A DNA stretch of 64,000 nt from Quillaja saponaria (Eukaryota > Streptophyta > Magnoliopsida > Fabales > Quillajaceae): positions 744,001 to 808,000 of the forward strand of contig CM055617.1 in assembly GCA_029379385.1 (NCBI GenBank), in the 5' to 3' direction. The position numbers and the translations under genes are program-made. The notes under the pieces were generated by a model that worked only from the letters and a program-made list of their open reading frames with translations, was not told the origin of the DNA and searched no databases. Below, piece after piece: positions 26,101 to 41,329 of this stretch (the stretch's first letter is position 1; the number at the start of each line of letters is the position of its first letter).

Positions 26101-26682
26101 GTACATGTAGTTTGGTGAAGTTTAAGCTGACCCAAAAGTATAGTTGGCTTCTATGTGATGGTAGAGAAACAAAGATATCAATATCATTGTACAACTTTGA
26201 GACAAACTATCGCTGTCCCAAACCATATAGAAAGCTATTAGTCAGAAAATCATAGCTAACTTCAATTTATCATAGTAAGCTAATTGCATACTTTGGCTTG
26301 CTATGATAAATTGAAGTTAACTATGATTTTCAGACTAATTCCATTATTCGAACTCGCAAGTTGGACTGTCTCTTTATGAAAGACTAAAAGTGGTGGATAG
26401 ATGTAGTGTAGCCAACATGAATAGCAGAAAATACACACACCCACAGATATATATTATTATATGGAAAGCATGAATATCGGTTAGCTTGTAAATTCTTCTC
26501 ATATTGAACCTAAATAGTGAGCTCAGAGGAAATTATATTCTTGATTATAAAGTTGGAAAACTGTCAATTTTCTGATACTGAAGCAAGGGAAAATGGAAAG
26601 AATGTGAAATGTGCAGCAAAGAAGAAACTCACATTGATGCAGATAAGCGATGTTTAGTCTCAATTGCATGAGAAGTACCCAT
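23115..26682 (-). CDS. GUX1: UDP-glucuronate:xylan alpha-glucuronosyltransferase (GUX1/PGSIP1-like)
   Basis: Golgi type II membrane enzyme of family GT8 that adds glucuronic acid side chains to xylan. Coding exons are 26682-26633, 25795-25589, 25128-24500 and 24145-23115. They total 1917 nt and give 638 aa, with all phases matching. The start MGTSHAIETKHRLSAS joins IEDLYKRRLPKNK, matching the GUX1-type N-terminus. A single transmembrane anchor follows (LLKLILFITICGTSVTLLY). The GT8 domain carries the metal-binding DxD in FIDADLIILRN, plus GTLFNSGVMVIEP, YNGGDQGYLNE and LHYLGLKPW. The C-terminus, TPPAITKSSLSDF, also resembles GUX1. GUX2 or GUX3 remain possible, but neighbourhood and both termini favour GUX1. 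Confidence 0.95.
26237..26339. repeat. Long foldback in GUX1 intron 1
   Basis: Arms at 26237-26280 and 26296-26339 (44 nt each) are reverse complements with about three mismatches. The 15-nt loop is taattgcatactttg. The element is too short for most complete MITEs and looks like a solo inverted repeat or a miRNA-like precursor. No target-site duplication is obvious beyond the arms. Confidence 0.85.
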
Positions 26683-26689
26683 TGATCCT

Positions 26690-29600
26690 CTTATACAAAT
26701 CTTTCAGTAACAAGGGCAATCAACATCTGATGTAAACAAAGGAAACCAAATTCAGTATGAACTTGAAGCATAGAAAAGAAGAACCAAAATGAAATTGTTG
26801 AAAAAAAATTAACAAACAAAGGATTGCCAGAAGATATTTTAAGAAACATATCATTTTGATGTTTTTGTGAAATATATGGTAATGTAGATAAATTCTTGAC
26901 GCACAGAAAGAAGTTAATATTGAAATTGCTGAAAAGGGAAAGAAGGGGAATTGTTCAAGGAACTAAATAATTGATGGTATGAATGCATATATAACCTGAA
27001 ACTATAAAAAAATTAAAATCCAGAAACCAGAAGTAATCAAGTGAATAAGAAAACTTTCATAGAGTGGGAGAGAGAGAGGCCTAGCTAGGTGCCCATTTGA
27101 TACTTATCCCTGTACAACGAGACAGAGAAGGCAGGCTATAGTTGAGAATGGGAGGCCATAGTTTAAGAGTTGAGGCAATATAAAATTATAGGTCATAGAC
27201 TAACGTCTTTTTGAATTTTGCTTTCCACTAGAACATTTCAGTTTCATTCACTGTAGTTTTGGGTAGTCACCAACTCTGTGTTCTCTCTTTTCTCTCTCAT
27301 CTTTCCTTTTCATCAATCTTATTCTCCAATACAGTTTATTAAAACCTGTGAAGGCATAAAAGTTGGACCGAAGATGATTATAGTCTTAAATTGTCAAGAA
27401 ATAAGATAATTTAACTTGAATTGTTTCACAATTTACTTTAAAATATTTATTTATAGAAAAATTGACAAAAACACAATTTATCATTGAAATGTTTCCTAAC
27501 ACAAAAATCGTTTGATCATTAAACAATTTACATTGAAACGTCTATACATAAACAAATTGTCAAAAAACAAGGTGATTCAAATTCAAATGTTTTCTAAACA
27601 AAAATAGTTAGAAATTAAAGCAATTTTCTTTGAAAATTTTAATGAATTAAGGCTATTTATCTTAAACACCAAATTTTTATTGAGATCTTTAACAAACAAC
27701 ATTGTGACATTTGCACAGAACATGATATGTACCCAATAACTTTTGGCCAAACCAATTCTTAATCATAATCATAAGAACCATGTATCTTGCTTAAGACTTT
27801 CATGATCCTTCAAGTTTTATAAACCCTTATAAGCGTCAAACCGAATTGGAGATATTTTATAAGAAGTAAGTAATTCTAGAAAGGAGAAATTGAAAAGCAA
27901 AAATGTAGTTACAATCAAATCAAACCCTTATAAGTGTCAAATCCTTATTAGTAGATGACTGGAGTAAGGGTTTAGATTTGGAGTAAAGCCGACCATTTCT
28001 CTCAATGCACTTGATTAGCAAATAGGGCCAGCCGACTATTGCCCTTCAAAAAAAAAAAAAAAAAGGAAAATTTTGTTAATACTGTATAACTCAGAAATCT
28101 ATTTTTTCATTAAAAAAAAAATTAAAAGAAAATAAAGAAGAGATTTGTCTATCTATTAGGGTTTTACCCCCCTTTTCTTTAGCTTCCTTTACTCCTTTAT
28201 TTAATTAGGAGGGTTTTTGTAAATTCCCAACAATAGGAATTTTTTTGTTTTTCTTTTTGGAGTTAATATTACTAGTATTAGGTAAACTTTCCTTTCGTTA
28301 TAATCTTTGATTTCAATTAATGGTACGTTCATCTCCTTTTGAAGAAATGAATGACAACCACAATACCTAATTTTCTAGCAGACAATTACTACTATCAACT
28401 TTCTGTCATCTATTTTTGCTCCTATTGCATTAAGTGTTAATTCATTATCTGAGATCAAATTAATGATACTAATTTGGTTTAAGTGTCCTTTCAAAATCTA
28501 ATTCACCAAATTACAGGTCCTTAGCACCACCTAATTCTGTCAAAAACCAGAATAGTAACAAGGTTAATGAACTAAAACAGTAGTTACTAATCACTAATCA
28601 GCATAACAATGTTGTCCTAGTTAACTACCTCTTTTTTCAGATCTAACCCTTATTTTGTTTTTTGTCTTTTGGGTTATTCTTTGCCTTTAAGCAAACAGGA
28701 TACAAAACAGATCTCTCAATTGTTTGTCCAAACATGAGAGCATGAATATTGACAAAAAAAATACTGACACGACATTCCAAACTTAGAAATTTAAAATGCA
28801 TTGAGTTCTCTCAAGACAGCCGATAAAAAGATATTATGTGTGTTTCAGAAGTTTTAAAATAACATCAATTATATGTTGACACGTCAAAAAAGAAGTACAT
28901 GATATGGTAGTACATATCTTGTGATAGAAAAGGAGAATGTTGGGAGAACTTACCTAGTTAGTATGGAAACCTTGCACCCATCGCTACGTATCTCCATATA
29001 TTATATTGGTACATACAGCCACAGGTATATTATATTTGGAAAGTTTGTTAAAATCAATACTACATGAGACGTGAACCTGTATTTGTGTATTGTATTGGAA
29101 GCAAAGCAATTGTGTGTGTTAGACACCTGGCCTCAGCCTTCTTACTTGTCCTGTCATGGTTCAAACATTGAAGCAGATGATGATGTTGTTCTATTTTTTT
29201 GACCATTTTTGTAGTCAAGTATGTTGGAGCTGGGCCACTTGATAACTTAGTCCTACTTTCGAGTAGTAAAGAAGAATTGTAACAAAAGAACATAATCTGG
29301 CTATCTGTAAGCCTGACATTGATCGTTTAATTGTAACATGTTTTTTAAAAAGAAATAGGAAATAGTTCCCTTACTCAGAGGGTTAATTTGGTGAGATTGA
29401 GATACCTAATTGACTTGCTAAAGTTTGTACTTACTTTTCAATCTAGATAATTACCTTTCAAGTTTTAAAAGGTGTGAGTTGGGGTTGTAACTTGTAAACT
29501 ACTGGTGTTTCTCCACACATTTATGATGTGCAAAAGAATTATGTGAATGGTTGACTGGTAATTGGTGGGGCACCACATTGAGGGAAGAATTCCTCAACAG

Positions 29601-29830
29601 CTTCCGGTAAATTATCACTCTTTTTTGTGATAACCTGTGTTACAATACATTGTAAAATTAAAATGCCAACTGGGACAACCTACTATTCAGAATACGAGAA
29701 TGTGAAATTCTTTAGTGGAGGGAAAAAGAATAGTTTTCTCTATTGGAGTCATACAGAAACTTGCTATAACAAACAAAACCCAGAAAACAAGACTATTGAT
29801 GCTGAGAAACAATTACAAAAATCCCAGCCC
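26690..29830. other. Intergenic region upstream of GUX1 and downstream of L17
   Basis: It should contain the GUX1 promoter and leader. A possible leader acceptor (CATCAG) lies near 26730, and a purine/pyrimidine-rich tract lies near 27065-27080. No gene seen. AT-rich, with poly-A tracts near 28050 and 28110. Confidence 0.5.
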
Positions 29831-29835
29831 CAGCC

Positions 29836-32138
29836 TTATATATCAGACTCATCTTTCTCCTCTTTAGGTGGTGCAAACTGCCTGGTCAGACTGGGATCTT
29901 GTCCACGGATCAAGAGGAGCTCTCTGTGGTGGTTGAGGAGCTGGAGGCTTTGATTGCCTCAGCTCGTTTTCTCGGTCAATGAACCTGTTTTAAAGTACAG
30001 AGATAATGATAGAATAAGGCAAAGATCAAGGATGATTGATCAAAGACTAAAAATTATCCAAGGAACTTGAGATTGACCAAGGATTTAATAGATTAAATTT
30101 TCACCTAGTAAATTCGACATCATGGTTTCAAGACCAAGGAGAATCAGATCCAATTAATGTGATAAGTTGTGAGAAAAAGATTTATAAAGAAGGATATGGT
30201 TTGCTCATTTGGAGAATTTTAAATTTGAAATAAGTCAACTTGCTGGACTTCTGAATTGAATCGGAAGCTGACAAAATCCAACAGCAACTTGACACTGAAT
30301 TATTCTTCTTCTAAAGAGCTCAATCACCCCTACTCTCCTACCCTTCCCTTCAACATATGTACATGTAAGCATACAAGAAATTTTCAGCAGGCAGTCAACA
30401 AGAGAAACAACGAGAGCTAATCTCCACCCTTATAATAAATATAGCTGTAGTCTGTAGTTCAACACCAGTATATAAAATACTAAACAAAAACTTAACTAAT
30501 GGTCTTACTCAATATAGGCCATTGGAGCAGCATCACCCACTCGTATACGAGTCCGAAGCAACCTAGTGTATCCACCTGCTCTGTCTCTGCAATACATCAT
30601 ATCTATCTGTAACAATTGTAAAATAGGCAACTGAGACAACATTGGGTGTGAAACTCACTTGTAACGATATGCCAGTTCTGTGAATAGTTTATGAAGGACC
30701 TCATCTCCTCGGACAAAACTCGCAGCACGCCTTGCAGCACAGAGGGAACCCTGTGAGACAATATCAGAATTGTTAATAAAGTTATTGCTCCAGTTTTTTA
30801 TTCATTTAAGAAGTAAGAAAATTATTTGACAAGGTTTAGTTTGAAAAACCCAGGTCAAACTTATGAGACATTTAATGGATTAATATTGCAAATGCTCATT
30901 ATAAAAGGTGCACCCTGGGTCCAAACAACGCCCAAAATAAACTTGCTCCCACTTCAAAATCACAAAGGGTATCCAAGTCTACTATTTGAATTGTTTTCTA
31001 AAATAAAAAAAATGTTGAGTGCAGGTTCTCTCCTACACAAGTTCATTATTGTCTAAAGTAGTGTTTTCATGGTGTTTCTCAGTTATTTTTCAAAGCTAGC
31101 TTGTTTTCTTATATTAATACTAGCAACTCAAGGCTCATGCAATGAAAATCAGATACAATAATACATGAAACACAAATTGTAAAGGAAATGATCAAAGGAA
31201 GGTAATGAATATCAGTGGTCCATTTACCCAGAAACAAGAAAGAAAAAGGGTACAGGAAACAGAAAATCAATGTTGAAGATACCTGGAAAGAGAATAATAA
31301 CTCCCAGATATGTGGATCTAATTCCATGAATCTATGATCTATTAATTGGCATGAAATAGTTGGATATACAAGTTTTATTTTGTTGATGAGCTAGTTGGAT
31401 ATACAAGTTTTAAAAACTATAACTAACAAGTCATCTATGTGCTAACATACACTGAACTTCTACACTCTTTCTGATGATCAATCTTATAGAAAGAATATAC
31501 TAGGTAACAAACCACTGATTTGAAATCACTAAAATCAATTCTATTTAAAGCAAACAGAAAAAAAACACATGAGCAAGTAATCAAATTTCTTTAAATCTGT
31601 TTAGCTAGTTCCTTATTCTATCTCTAACATTTTGAAAATCCAAAAGATCCCAATGACCAAGATCAACAAGCTATGAATTATGAAATGAAACACTGGAAGG
31701 GAAACATTAAATAATATAAATGACAAAATTATAGGCAGAAAAGAAACCATGTGGCATAACCAAGGACTTAGACACACCTCTTTTCCTAGCTGTACCATAT
31801 TATCAGCTAGCCGTCGAACCTCTTTTGCCTACAATTAATCAAAATAAATAAATCAATTCAAAGTTCAAACCAATAAAATCCTTAAAACCCCAGCTAAAAC
31901 CCTGAAATTGAATTATTTGAAAAAACAGGAAAAGGGGTACCTTGGCAACTGTAGTTTCAATCCTCTCGTGCTTCACCAATTGCGACACCATAGTCCTGAA
32001 AATAAGAACATCGAATAATAAATAACTTTATGTCGTAGATTTTGCAAAGTTGAAAATTTCAGTTTTGAACTGAATTAAGAACCTGAGCATGGACATCCGG
32101 TGACCCGTGGGTCGACCAAGCTTCCTGAACTTCGTCAT
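29836..32138 (-). CDS. MRPL17: Ribosomal protein bL17, mitochondrial type (C-terminal frame break)
   Basis: Structural protein of the large subunit of a bacterial-type (organellar) ribosome. Coding exons are 32138-32083, 31995-31941, 31828-31778, 30750-30659, 30586-30509 and 29984-29836. The protein starts [18 protein letters not shown] and carries [45 protein letters not shown] and [19 protein letters not shown], all typical of bL17. It lacks an obvious long targeting peptide; the mitochondrial assignment is family knowledge. Exons total 481 nt, one base over a multiple of three. The literal frame ends [10 protein letters not shown] with a stop at 29864-29866. The next frame gives [17 protein letters not shown], which I recognise as the conserved family tail, so an extra base lies near 29896-29902. 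Confidence 0.92.
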
Positions 32139-32144
32139 TCTGAG

Positions 32145-33220
32145 AAAGAAAGAAAGTAAGGGAGAGCAAATGAATACCCTACGCTTTCAGTGCAGGAGAG
32201 GCGAGGAAGACGAAAATGATAAAAGCGTAGTACAAAGTGTGAAAATCGCGAAGCTCTACAGAACAATGAACAAAGCGTAGCTGGGCTTAACTTGGACCTA
32301 TTGACAGCCCAAGCACTAGTCTCAGCCTTGTGAAATTATTGGGGTTCTCCAGGACTTTATTTATTTATTTATAAAAAGTTAGGGTTCGAACTAATAACTT
32401 AAAGTAAATAAATAAATAATTAATTAATTAAAAAAAAAAACCTAAAACTCAGTAGTATGCCGAATGAGCAAATCTCAGTTTGAGGACTAAGTTGTTTCCT
32501 TCTTTTCTTCCCCTTCACCCAATATTAAGGTGCTGATTGTTAATGTAATTCTCCTTCTCAAGCAATTTAATCCCCAATTCCCAAATTTGTATTCTTAGTT
32601 TAGTCCAAATGATGTAACCAATTCCTTTGATGAATGAGAATTTTGTTGTTTCCACTAAAAAACACTCAGAGAAAAGTAAGAGAATCACTATCATAAGTTC
32701 AGTGAAAAATCAATCTTTGAACATCTAATAGTACTTTAATCTGGCTTTTGATTCATATGACATGATTATTGTGATTATCTTATTACAAATTTCAGATAAT
32801 GAAATTGCAGCATGTGTTCAGTATAAGTATCAACAAATTGTGCCTGAGGGAAGCAATAATAAATAATATCAAAAGATAAAAGAATCCCAGCATAGTAACA
32901 GGCTATCAGCAAAGTCTTGAAATACTTTCAGAAATTTAAGAATTTCAATGGAATTGTATTACAAATATATCTAAGCTCATATTGAGACACGTGATTAAAT
33001 AATTTTTTTTTCCTAGGCTAACCTAATATTTTCTAGACCACATAATGGACCAGCTCTGCATCATAAATTACAATGATTTGCCTATAGGTACAATCAGGAA
33101 AGAATGTTGAATCTGCAAGAACAATTGAGTAAGATATTAAGAAATCGATAAAAAAAAATTATGAGGATCCAAAATTGCATCCCAGTTCCATAGGATTCTT
33201 AGGATGTAATATCTTTATAT
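32145..33220. other. Intergenic, L17 promoter and ATXR5 3' flank
   Basis: About 1.1 kb. The left part upstream of 32138 should hold the L17 leader and promoter; the right part holds the ATXR5 3' UTR. No gene seen. Confidence 0.6.
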
Positions 33221-33226
33221 TATTTC

Positions 33227-36200
33227 TCAGATAAAATGGTGAGTAGGGTATTCATGCTCATGTCCATTATAATCATAATAAAGCCTCTCCCCCTTGGCAA
33301 TATCACGGGTAGCAACCAAAAAAACCCGGCATTCACCGTTAACACTGTATCTCACGCATTTACAATTCTGCTTCTTCCTACCTTCCCTGCACAAAATTGA
33401 ATATGGTTTAAGCATAATCGTTTCATGTATCTCAAAAATTTATAATTTCTAGTTAGTTTTAGGAAGTATGGCAAACAATTTATGAGGTGGACAGCAGCAA
33501 CTACTGCACAATAAAGTCCATATTAGAGGAGGAATATAGAAATAATAATATTGTCATTCCTTTTCTTTTGTTCAATAATTTGAGAACAAGATAACTTAGA
33601 CAGCCTTACTGTGTATGGTTGTTAATGCCATTGATAAAGCGGGCAATATTTCCTCGTTTATCAGGACATACGACAAGACTTTTAGACATATCAGTTGCAA
33701 GAAGAAGGGTCATCATGCTATCACAATCATCATGTTCTCGGTTTTTAAGGTAATCTACATCGCCTGTGTATTCAGCAATGAACATCATATCCTTGATTGG
33801 GCCGTCTGCCTCTACTGTAAATCTACAAGATCAACACAAGCCTACTCATAATTCAAGTATCAAATACACCACACCAAAAAAATGTATCCAATATTACTAC
33901 CAGCAATTAAGTTTAAGATAGTTACCCTTCACATGCATCAAAAACAACTATAAGAGGAGGGCATTCGCCTCTTTTGCACATAGCTCTACAGTGTTCCAAT
34001 GTCTCCGTATCCTCTTTGGAAAGAACCTAACAGAAAAATAATATATGATGACTAATAACTGATGAAAGAGAGTTATATACCAGTAAGGCTTCTTATTATG
34101 AAACTAAAAATCTAGGGAGAAGAAAAGTGAAATAGATTTACTAATTTTGGAACCTGCATGCCTCCATCTTCGAATTTGGCCTGATTAGCAGATCTGGGCG
34201 CCATACCAGACAAGTAAGTAAGATCATCACTGAATTCCATGTGCAAAGCCGTCAAAGCAGAAGCAAGGAAACCCATCTGTTTCAGCCTTTGAGAAGGGTC
34301 CTCTATTGGAATAAATGGCAGTAGTCTCCTTCTTCTCTTTTGCAACAGAAGGGGTGCTGAACGCTTCCGACGCTTTCTAGGATCTATAAATCAAGAATGG
34401 ATAAACCAAGAGACACGAAGCCTCCAATAAGATATCCCATACATGTGGATAAGTGTCATATAATTAACTCAAAAAGTTAAGAATTTTATTTTAATAATAC
34501 AATTTGAAATTAGCTGACAGTACTAAGACATAGCCAGAACCAGCTCCTAGAAGTGGAATTACATGATAGATATTTTTGTTTTTCTACTCCATTTTATTTG
34601 AAATGAACTAAGCAATTATAGCAAAACTTCACAAGTCATTTAAAACTAGCTAAAAGGAAGCGTTCTATTTCCTTTCAGAAAATTCATAATTAGTGATAGG
34701 ATGTAAGATATATGAAATAACATCTAAAACAATCAAGATTTTTGTGCTATGTCAACATATTGTATTTGTGTATCAAATCTCTATCTAACTCCATCCTCAG
34801 TCATATTACTGATCATTTCATAAACCAATCTACATCAATTTCCAAAAATTCTAGAATCTTTCTTACTTTTTTATGTTTTTTCTTTGAATATAAGCTTTTA
34901 ATTGTAGTTGAATCTTGAATCCAGAAGTTGCCAGTTCTGTTCTAGATATTCCTTCCGTGGCAAGACCCACTTCACCAGCTTCTTAGTAATTGTATTATCA
35001 AGAAATGGGATAGCCTTCTGACATATCTATTACAAGTTTCTCTATTACTCAGCTTCCTCTATTGTTTTATTGTACTTTAAGTATTCAGAAGTATTAAAAG
35101 TTAGCCATTTGGGAAAAAACGAAGATGGAAGAAAAAGTCGCTGCATGAGAACACTTAAACAAGCAATGAGACATAATCACCATTTGTTGCAGTAAACTTG
35201 TGTTATTTACAAAGAAAGAAGGGCAACATGTATAACGAATATATCGTGAACAAAAATCCAAACAGAGATCTTTTTGTTGAATACATTCCAATGCATATAA
35301 ACAAACATATGCATTGGAATGCAAAGGACTTCGCTATCAAAAGGATTCCGGGCAAACAGAATATGTCAATAACCAGCTATTTGATTGTTTCCACTTCCAT
35401 TGGATTCTTTCCCTTGAGCAGCAAATCCGGATTTCAAAGATCAAGAGGCGCATAATGTAACTCATGGAATTCGACTTAGCATTTGTACTTATGAACATCT
35501 TTTATTTTCTAACTGATTTGGAAGAGAACTTGTGGTCCACATTTATGAGCTCCATTTGCACAAGTGCGAGAAGATTGAAATATGAGGCTCAAAGATGACT
35601 AAAGGAAGAAAAAAACATATGGGTAGTATCCATTAGAAAAAAAAAAAAAATTGTGAATGTAAAAGGTTTTGAATAGAATGTAGCCATTAATAGGATTGAA
35701 TTGAGGAAAAGAATTCGTCTTGATAACATCAACTGGTTTCGTAATGATCAATGTAGCTGGCACTGATGATTTTGGTCTTTCGGATTAAGGCTTGTTGTTG
35801 TTGTTGTATCTGGAAGAGATATTAAGATATTATTATATTCTTGATTGTATTTTATTTGTTTAAAAAACTCCTCATTCATTCAGCTCACAATAAACAAAAT
35901 TATTGTGGGTGAGTTTTATTTCAATCTTCAGACCTATATATCACATGCACCTTTGTGGGAATATTATATCCAAATTAACATTAGAAGGTTCAAGAGTTTC
36001 TCATGCACAGATTTTCTTGGATTAGGTAAGGATCTCTTTTAAATGGAAGCTTCAATATTGCTCCATGCCCAACACATATTTGGAAGGAAGCATTCCACAA
36101 TTATGTTATTGCGATCCATGAAGCCCCAGATCAACCATGTCAAATGTCATTTGTAAAAGGTTGATACAAAGAGTGATGCAAAACCTATAACGAGTTTAAG

Positions 36201-37273
36201 AATAAAAAAAACTCTTAAACAATGATGCGTCATGCACATGTAGCTGTATTAACAATGAACTCCCATACTTAATACACCCGAGTGCAACTTGAGTTCAATA
36301 CACGTGTTCACATAGATTATTACCACATCATGTTGTAGAGTCTTCTTTGTTAAAAAAATTCAGAAAGAATAAATGATCTTTACGAATCTCTCAAGTAAGT
36401 ATTGTTGAAACAAACTATCTCACTCTCAAATCCTTGGTTTGGATCCAACACAATATTTTAAACCATTTTCTATATTTATATAAAAAAATTAAAAATTAAA
36501 AAAAAAAACTTTCTAGTTTTCAGGTATTTTCAGGAATAGATTGTCTCGAAGAGGCCTGAATCCATGTTCAATACAACGGAGATAAGTAAACTCATAATGA
36601 TTGAGTTGTATTCCATTGCTAAACAACTATCACCTAGAGAACGATGAAAATAAGAAGCAAAATTAACACGAATTACGGTGACAAGTAAAAGATTATGAAG
36701 ATGATGACACCCAAGTCATTAACTTGGTGCAACTTACCTTGAGGAGATGAAAATTTGTCTTTCTCATCAGTACACTTCTGTATCCTGAAAAAATCAATTA
36801 TTTTCTTCTGGGATAAACCTACAATACAAAATAGAAAGCAAACACATTGTCACAGACCTCATTCGAATAACAATTAACAACAACAAAAAAAAAAAAAAAA
36901 CACAAAAGAAGTACAAAGGAAGAGGAAATAGAGAAACAAAATCCCTACTTCTTACTCTTCTCTCTCCTGAACAATTAGGGCAAAGCCACGATCCAATTGG
37001 GATTCTGACGACAATGGGTCTTATGCATTTCATATGAAAGCCTCTATCGCATTTATCGCATAGAAGCAGCTCGTCATCTCGGTCACCGGAGCCGCATTGC
37101 TCACAGTTAACATCGTTATAATCGGCCCTCTCAACAACAGCGTAACGAGCCTTTGACATTATCTCCGACAACGGCTTGTACTTCTTAGGCGGTGATGGGC
37201 GTCGCGGCGCCCCCGTGCGGCTTCTGAAGCGGATGACCTTCTGAACCGCCGCCGGGGAGGTGGACGGAGCCAT
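33227..37273 (-). CDS. ATXR5: Histone H3.1 lysine-27 monomethyltransferase ATXR5 (PHD, PIP box, SET)
   Basis: ATXR5 deposits H3K27me1 on replication-dependent H3.1 and so keeps heterochromatin silent and prevents re-replication. Coding exons are 37273-36949, 36818-36738, 34383-34154, 34026-33926, 33822-33610 and 33386-33227. They total 1110 nt and give 369 aa, with matching phases. Exon 1 has a basic N-terminus and a complete PHD finger from CEQCGSG through LLLCDKCDRGFHMKC to WLCPNC. Exon 2 encodes the PCNA-interacting PIP box in LSQKKIIDFF. Later exons give MAPRSANQAKFEDGGMQ and CRAMCKRGECPP. The SET domain has FIAEYTGDVDYLK, RFINGINNH, NCKCVRYSVNGECRVFLVATRD and YYDYNGHEHEYPTHHF. The ATG at 37273 is chosen because the upstream in-frame extension looks like leader. 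ATXR6 is the alternative; ATXR5 is favoured by exon content and neighbours. Confidence 0.95.
34384..36737 (-). other. ATXR5 intron 2 (2.35 kb)
   Basis: The largest intron of the gene, separating the PHD/PIP part from the SET part. It contains a perfect 15-bp-arm hairpin (listed separately). Open frames at 35198-35455 and 35845-36042 have no recognisable domain. Confidence 0.7.
35284..35321. repeat. Perfect short hairpin in ATXR5 intron 2
   Basis: The arm cattccaatgcatat at 35284-35298 is exactly complementary to atatgcattggaatg at 35307-35321. The 8-nt loop is aaacaaac. Confidence 0.9.
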
Positions 37274-37279
37274 ACGTTG

Positions 37280-38070
37280 TGGGCAGATTGGTAATAATAG
37301 AGATTGATCAAGGGTAGAACCGGAATTGAGGAAATGTTTCCAGAGCTCTCTTCTCTGTAGAAGCAGAAGAAAATGGTTTTTGGGGTCTGTCGCGGGAGAG
37401 ATGAGTTGACGGAAGAAGATGAATAGTACTGAGTGCTGAGGTGGAAAGCGATGATTGGTTGTGCTAACGTACACCTGGTATGCACACGGATTTTATGTGA
37501 GTACCGCGCAATTTTCCCAGCTAGAATGACGAAAATGGGTTCGATTAAATGGCAAGTTTTAGACGTTTCGCTGTCCTTTTGGTAATTTGACAATAACGCA
37601 AAAGATGAAATTGACATGACAATAGTTTTTTAGTACATGAATAATCAAATTTTAATTTTTAAATTTTAAATACTTAATATTTATAATATTGAGAACATTA
37701 CAACAAACATAAAATAGAAATAAAGATAATATAATAGTATTGAATAATTAATAGTTGAAAAGGCCAACCAAACAGGAAATATATTTCAGTCAACTACCAC
37801 AAAGTAATCACCAAATAATTTTCTTTTTGGTGGGAAACAAATAAATAAAAATTAGAATGACTCGAAAGAAGTAAAACTAAAATTCCATTTATATCTACAA
37901 AAATTGGATGCTCAAACCAGTACTACTGTAGTCCATCTCTAAACTTTCAAATGCTAAGTCAAGAATCCTTTCGCCTTAGCCTCCACTGGATGATCCGACA
38001 GCAGCACATGAATAAACAATTAGTAATAGGACGATACTGTTGTCAAGACTCATGAGCTTGCCTCAGTAGA
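37280..38070. other. Intergenic, ATXR5 promoter and PUMPKIN 3' flank
   Basis: The ATXR5 side holds leader sequence. A GCGGGA core at about 37392-37397 is only a partial E2F-like match, although S-phase expression would fit the gene's role. No gene seen. Confidence 0.5.
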
Positions 38071-38073
38071 ATT

Positions 38074-41316
<3,243 letters not shown>

Positions 41317-41329
41317 TAGAGTGAAAAAA

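Noticed and set aside
36949..36957. ATXR5 exon 1 donor at AGAAGA|GTAAGA
   Set aside because: It does not join exon 2 in frame; the next GT (AAGAA|GTAGGG) gives RRVRSLSQKKIIDFF, matching the family.
37391..37400. E2F site in the ATXR5 promoter
   Set aside because: Only the GCGGGA core is present without the T-rich half, so the match is too weak to list as a feature.
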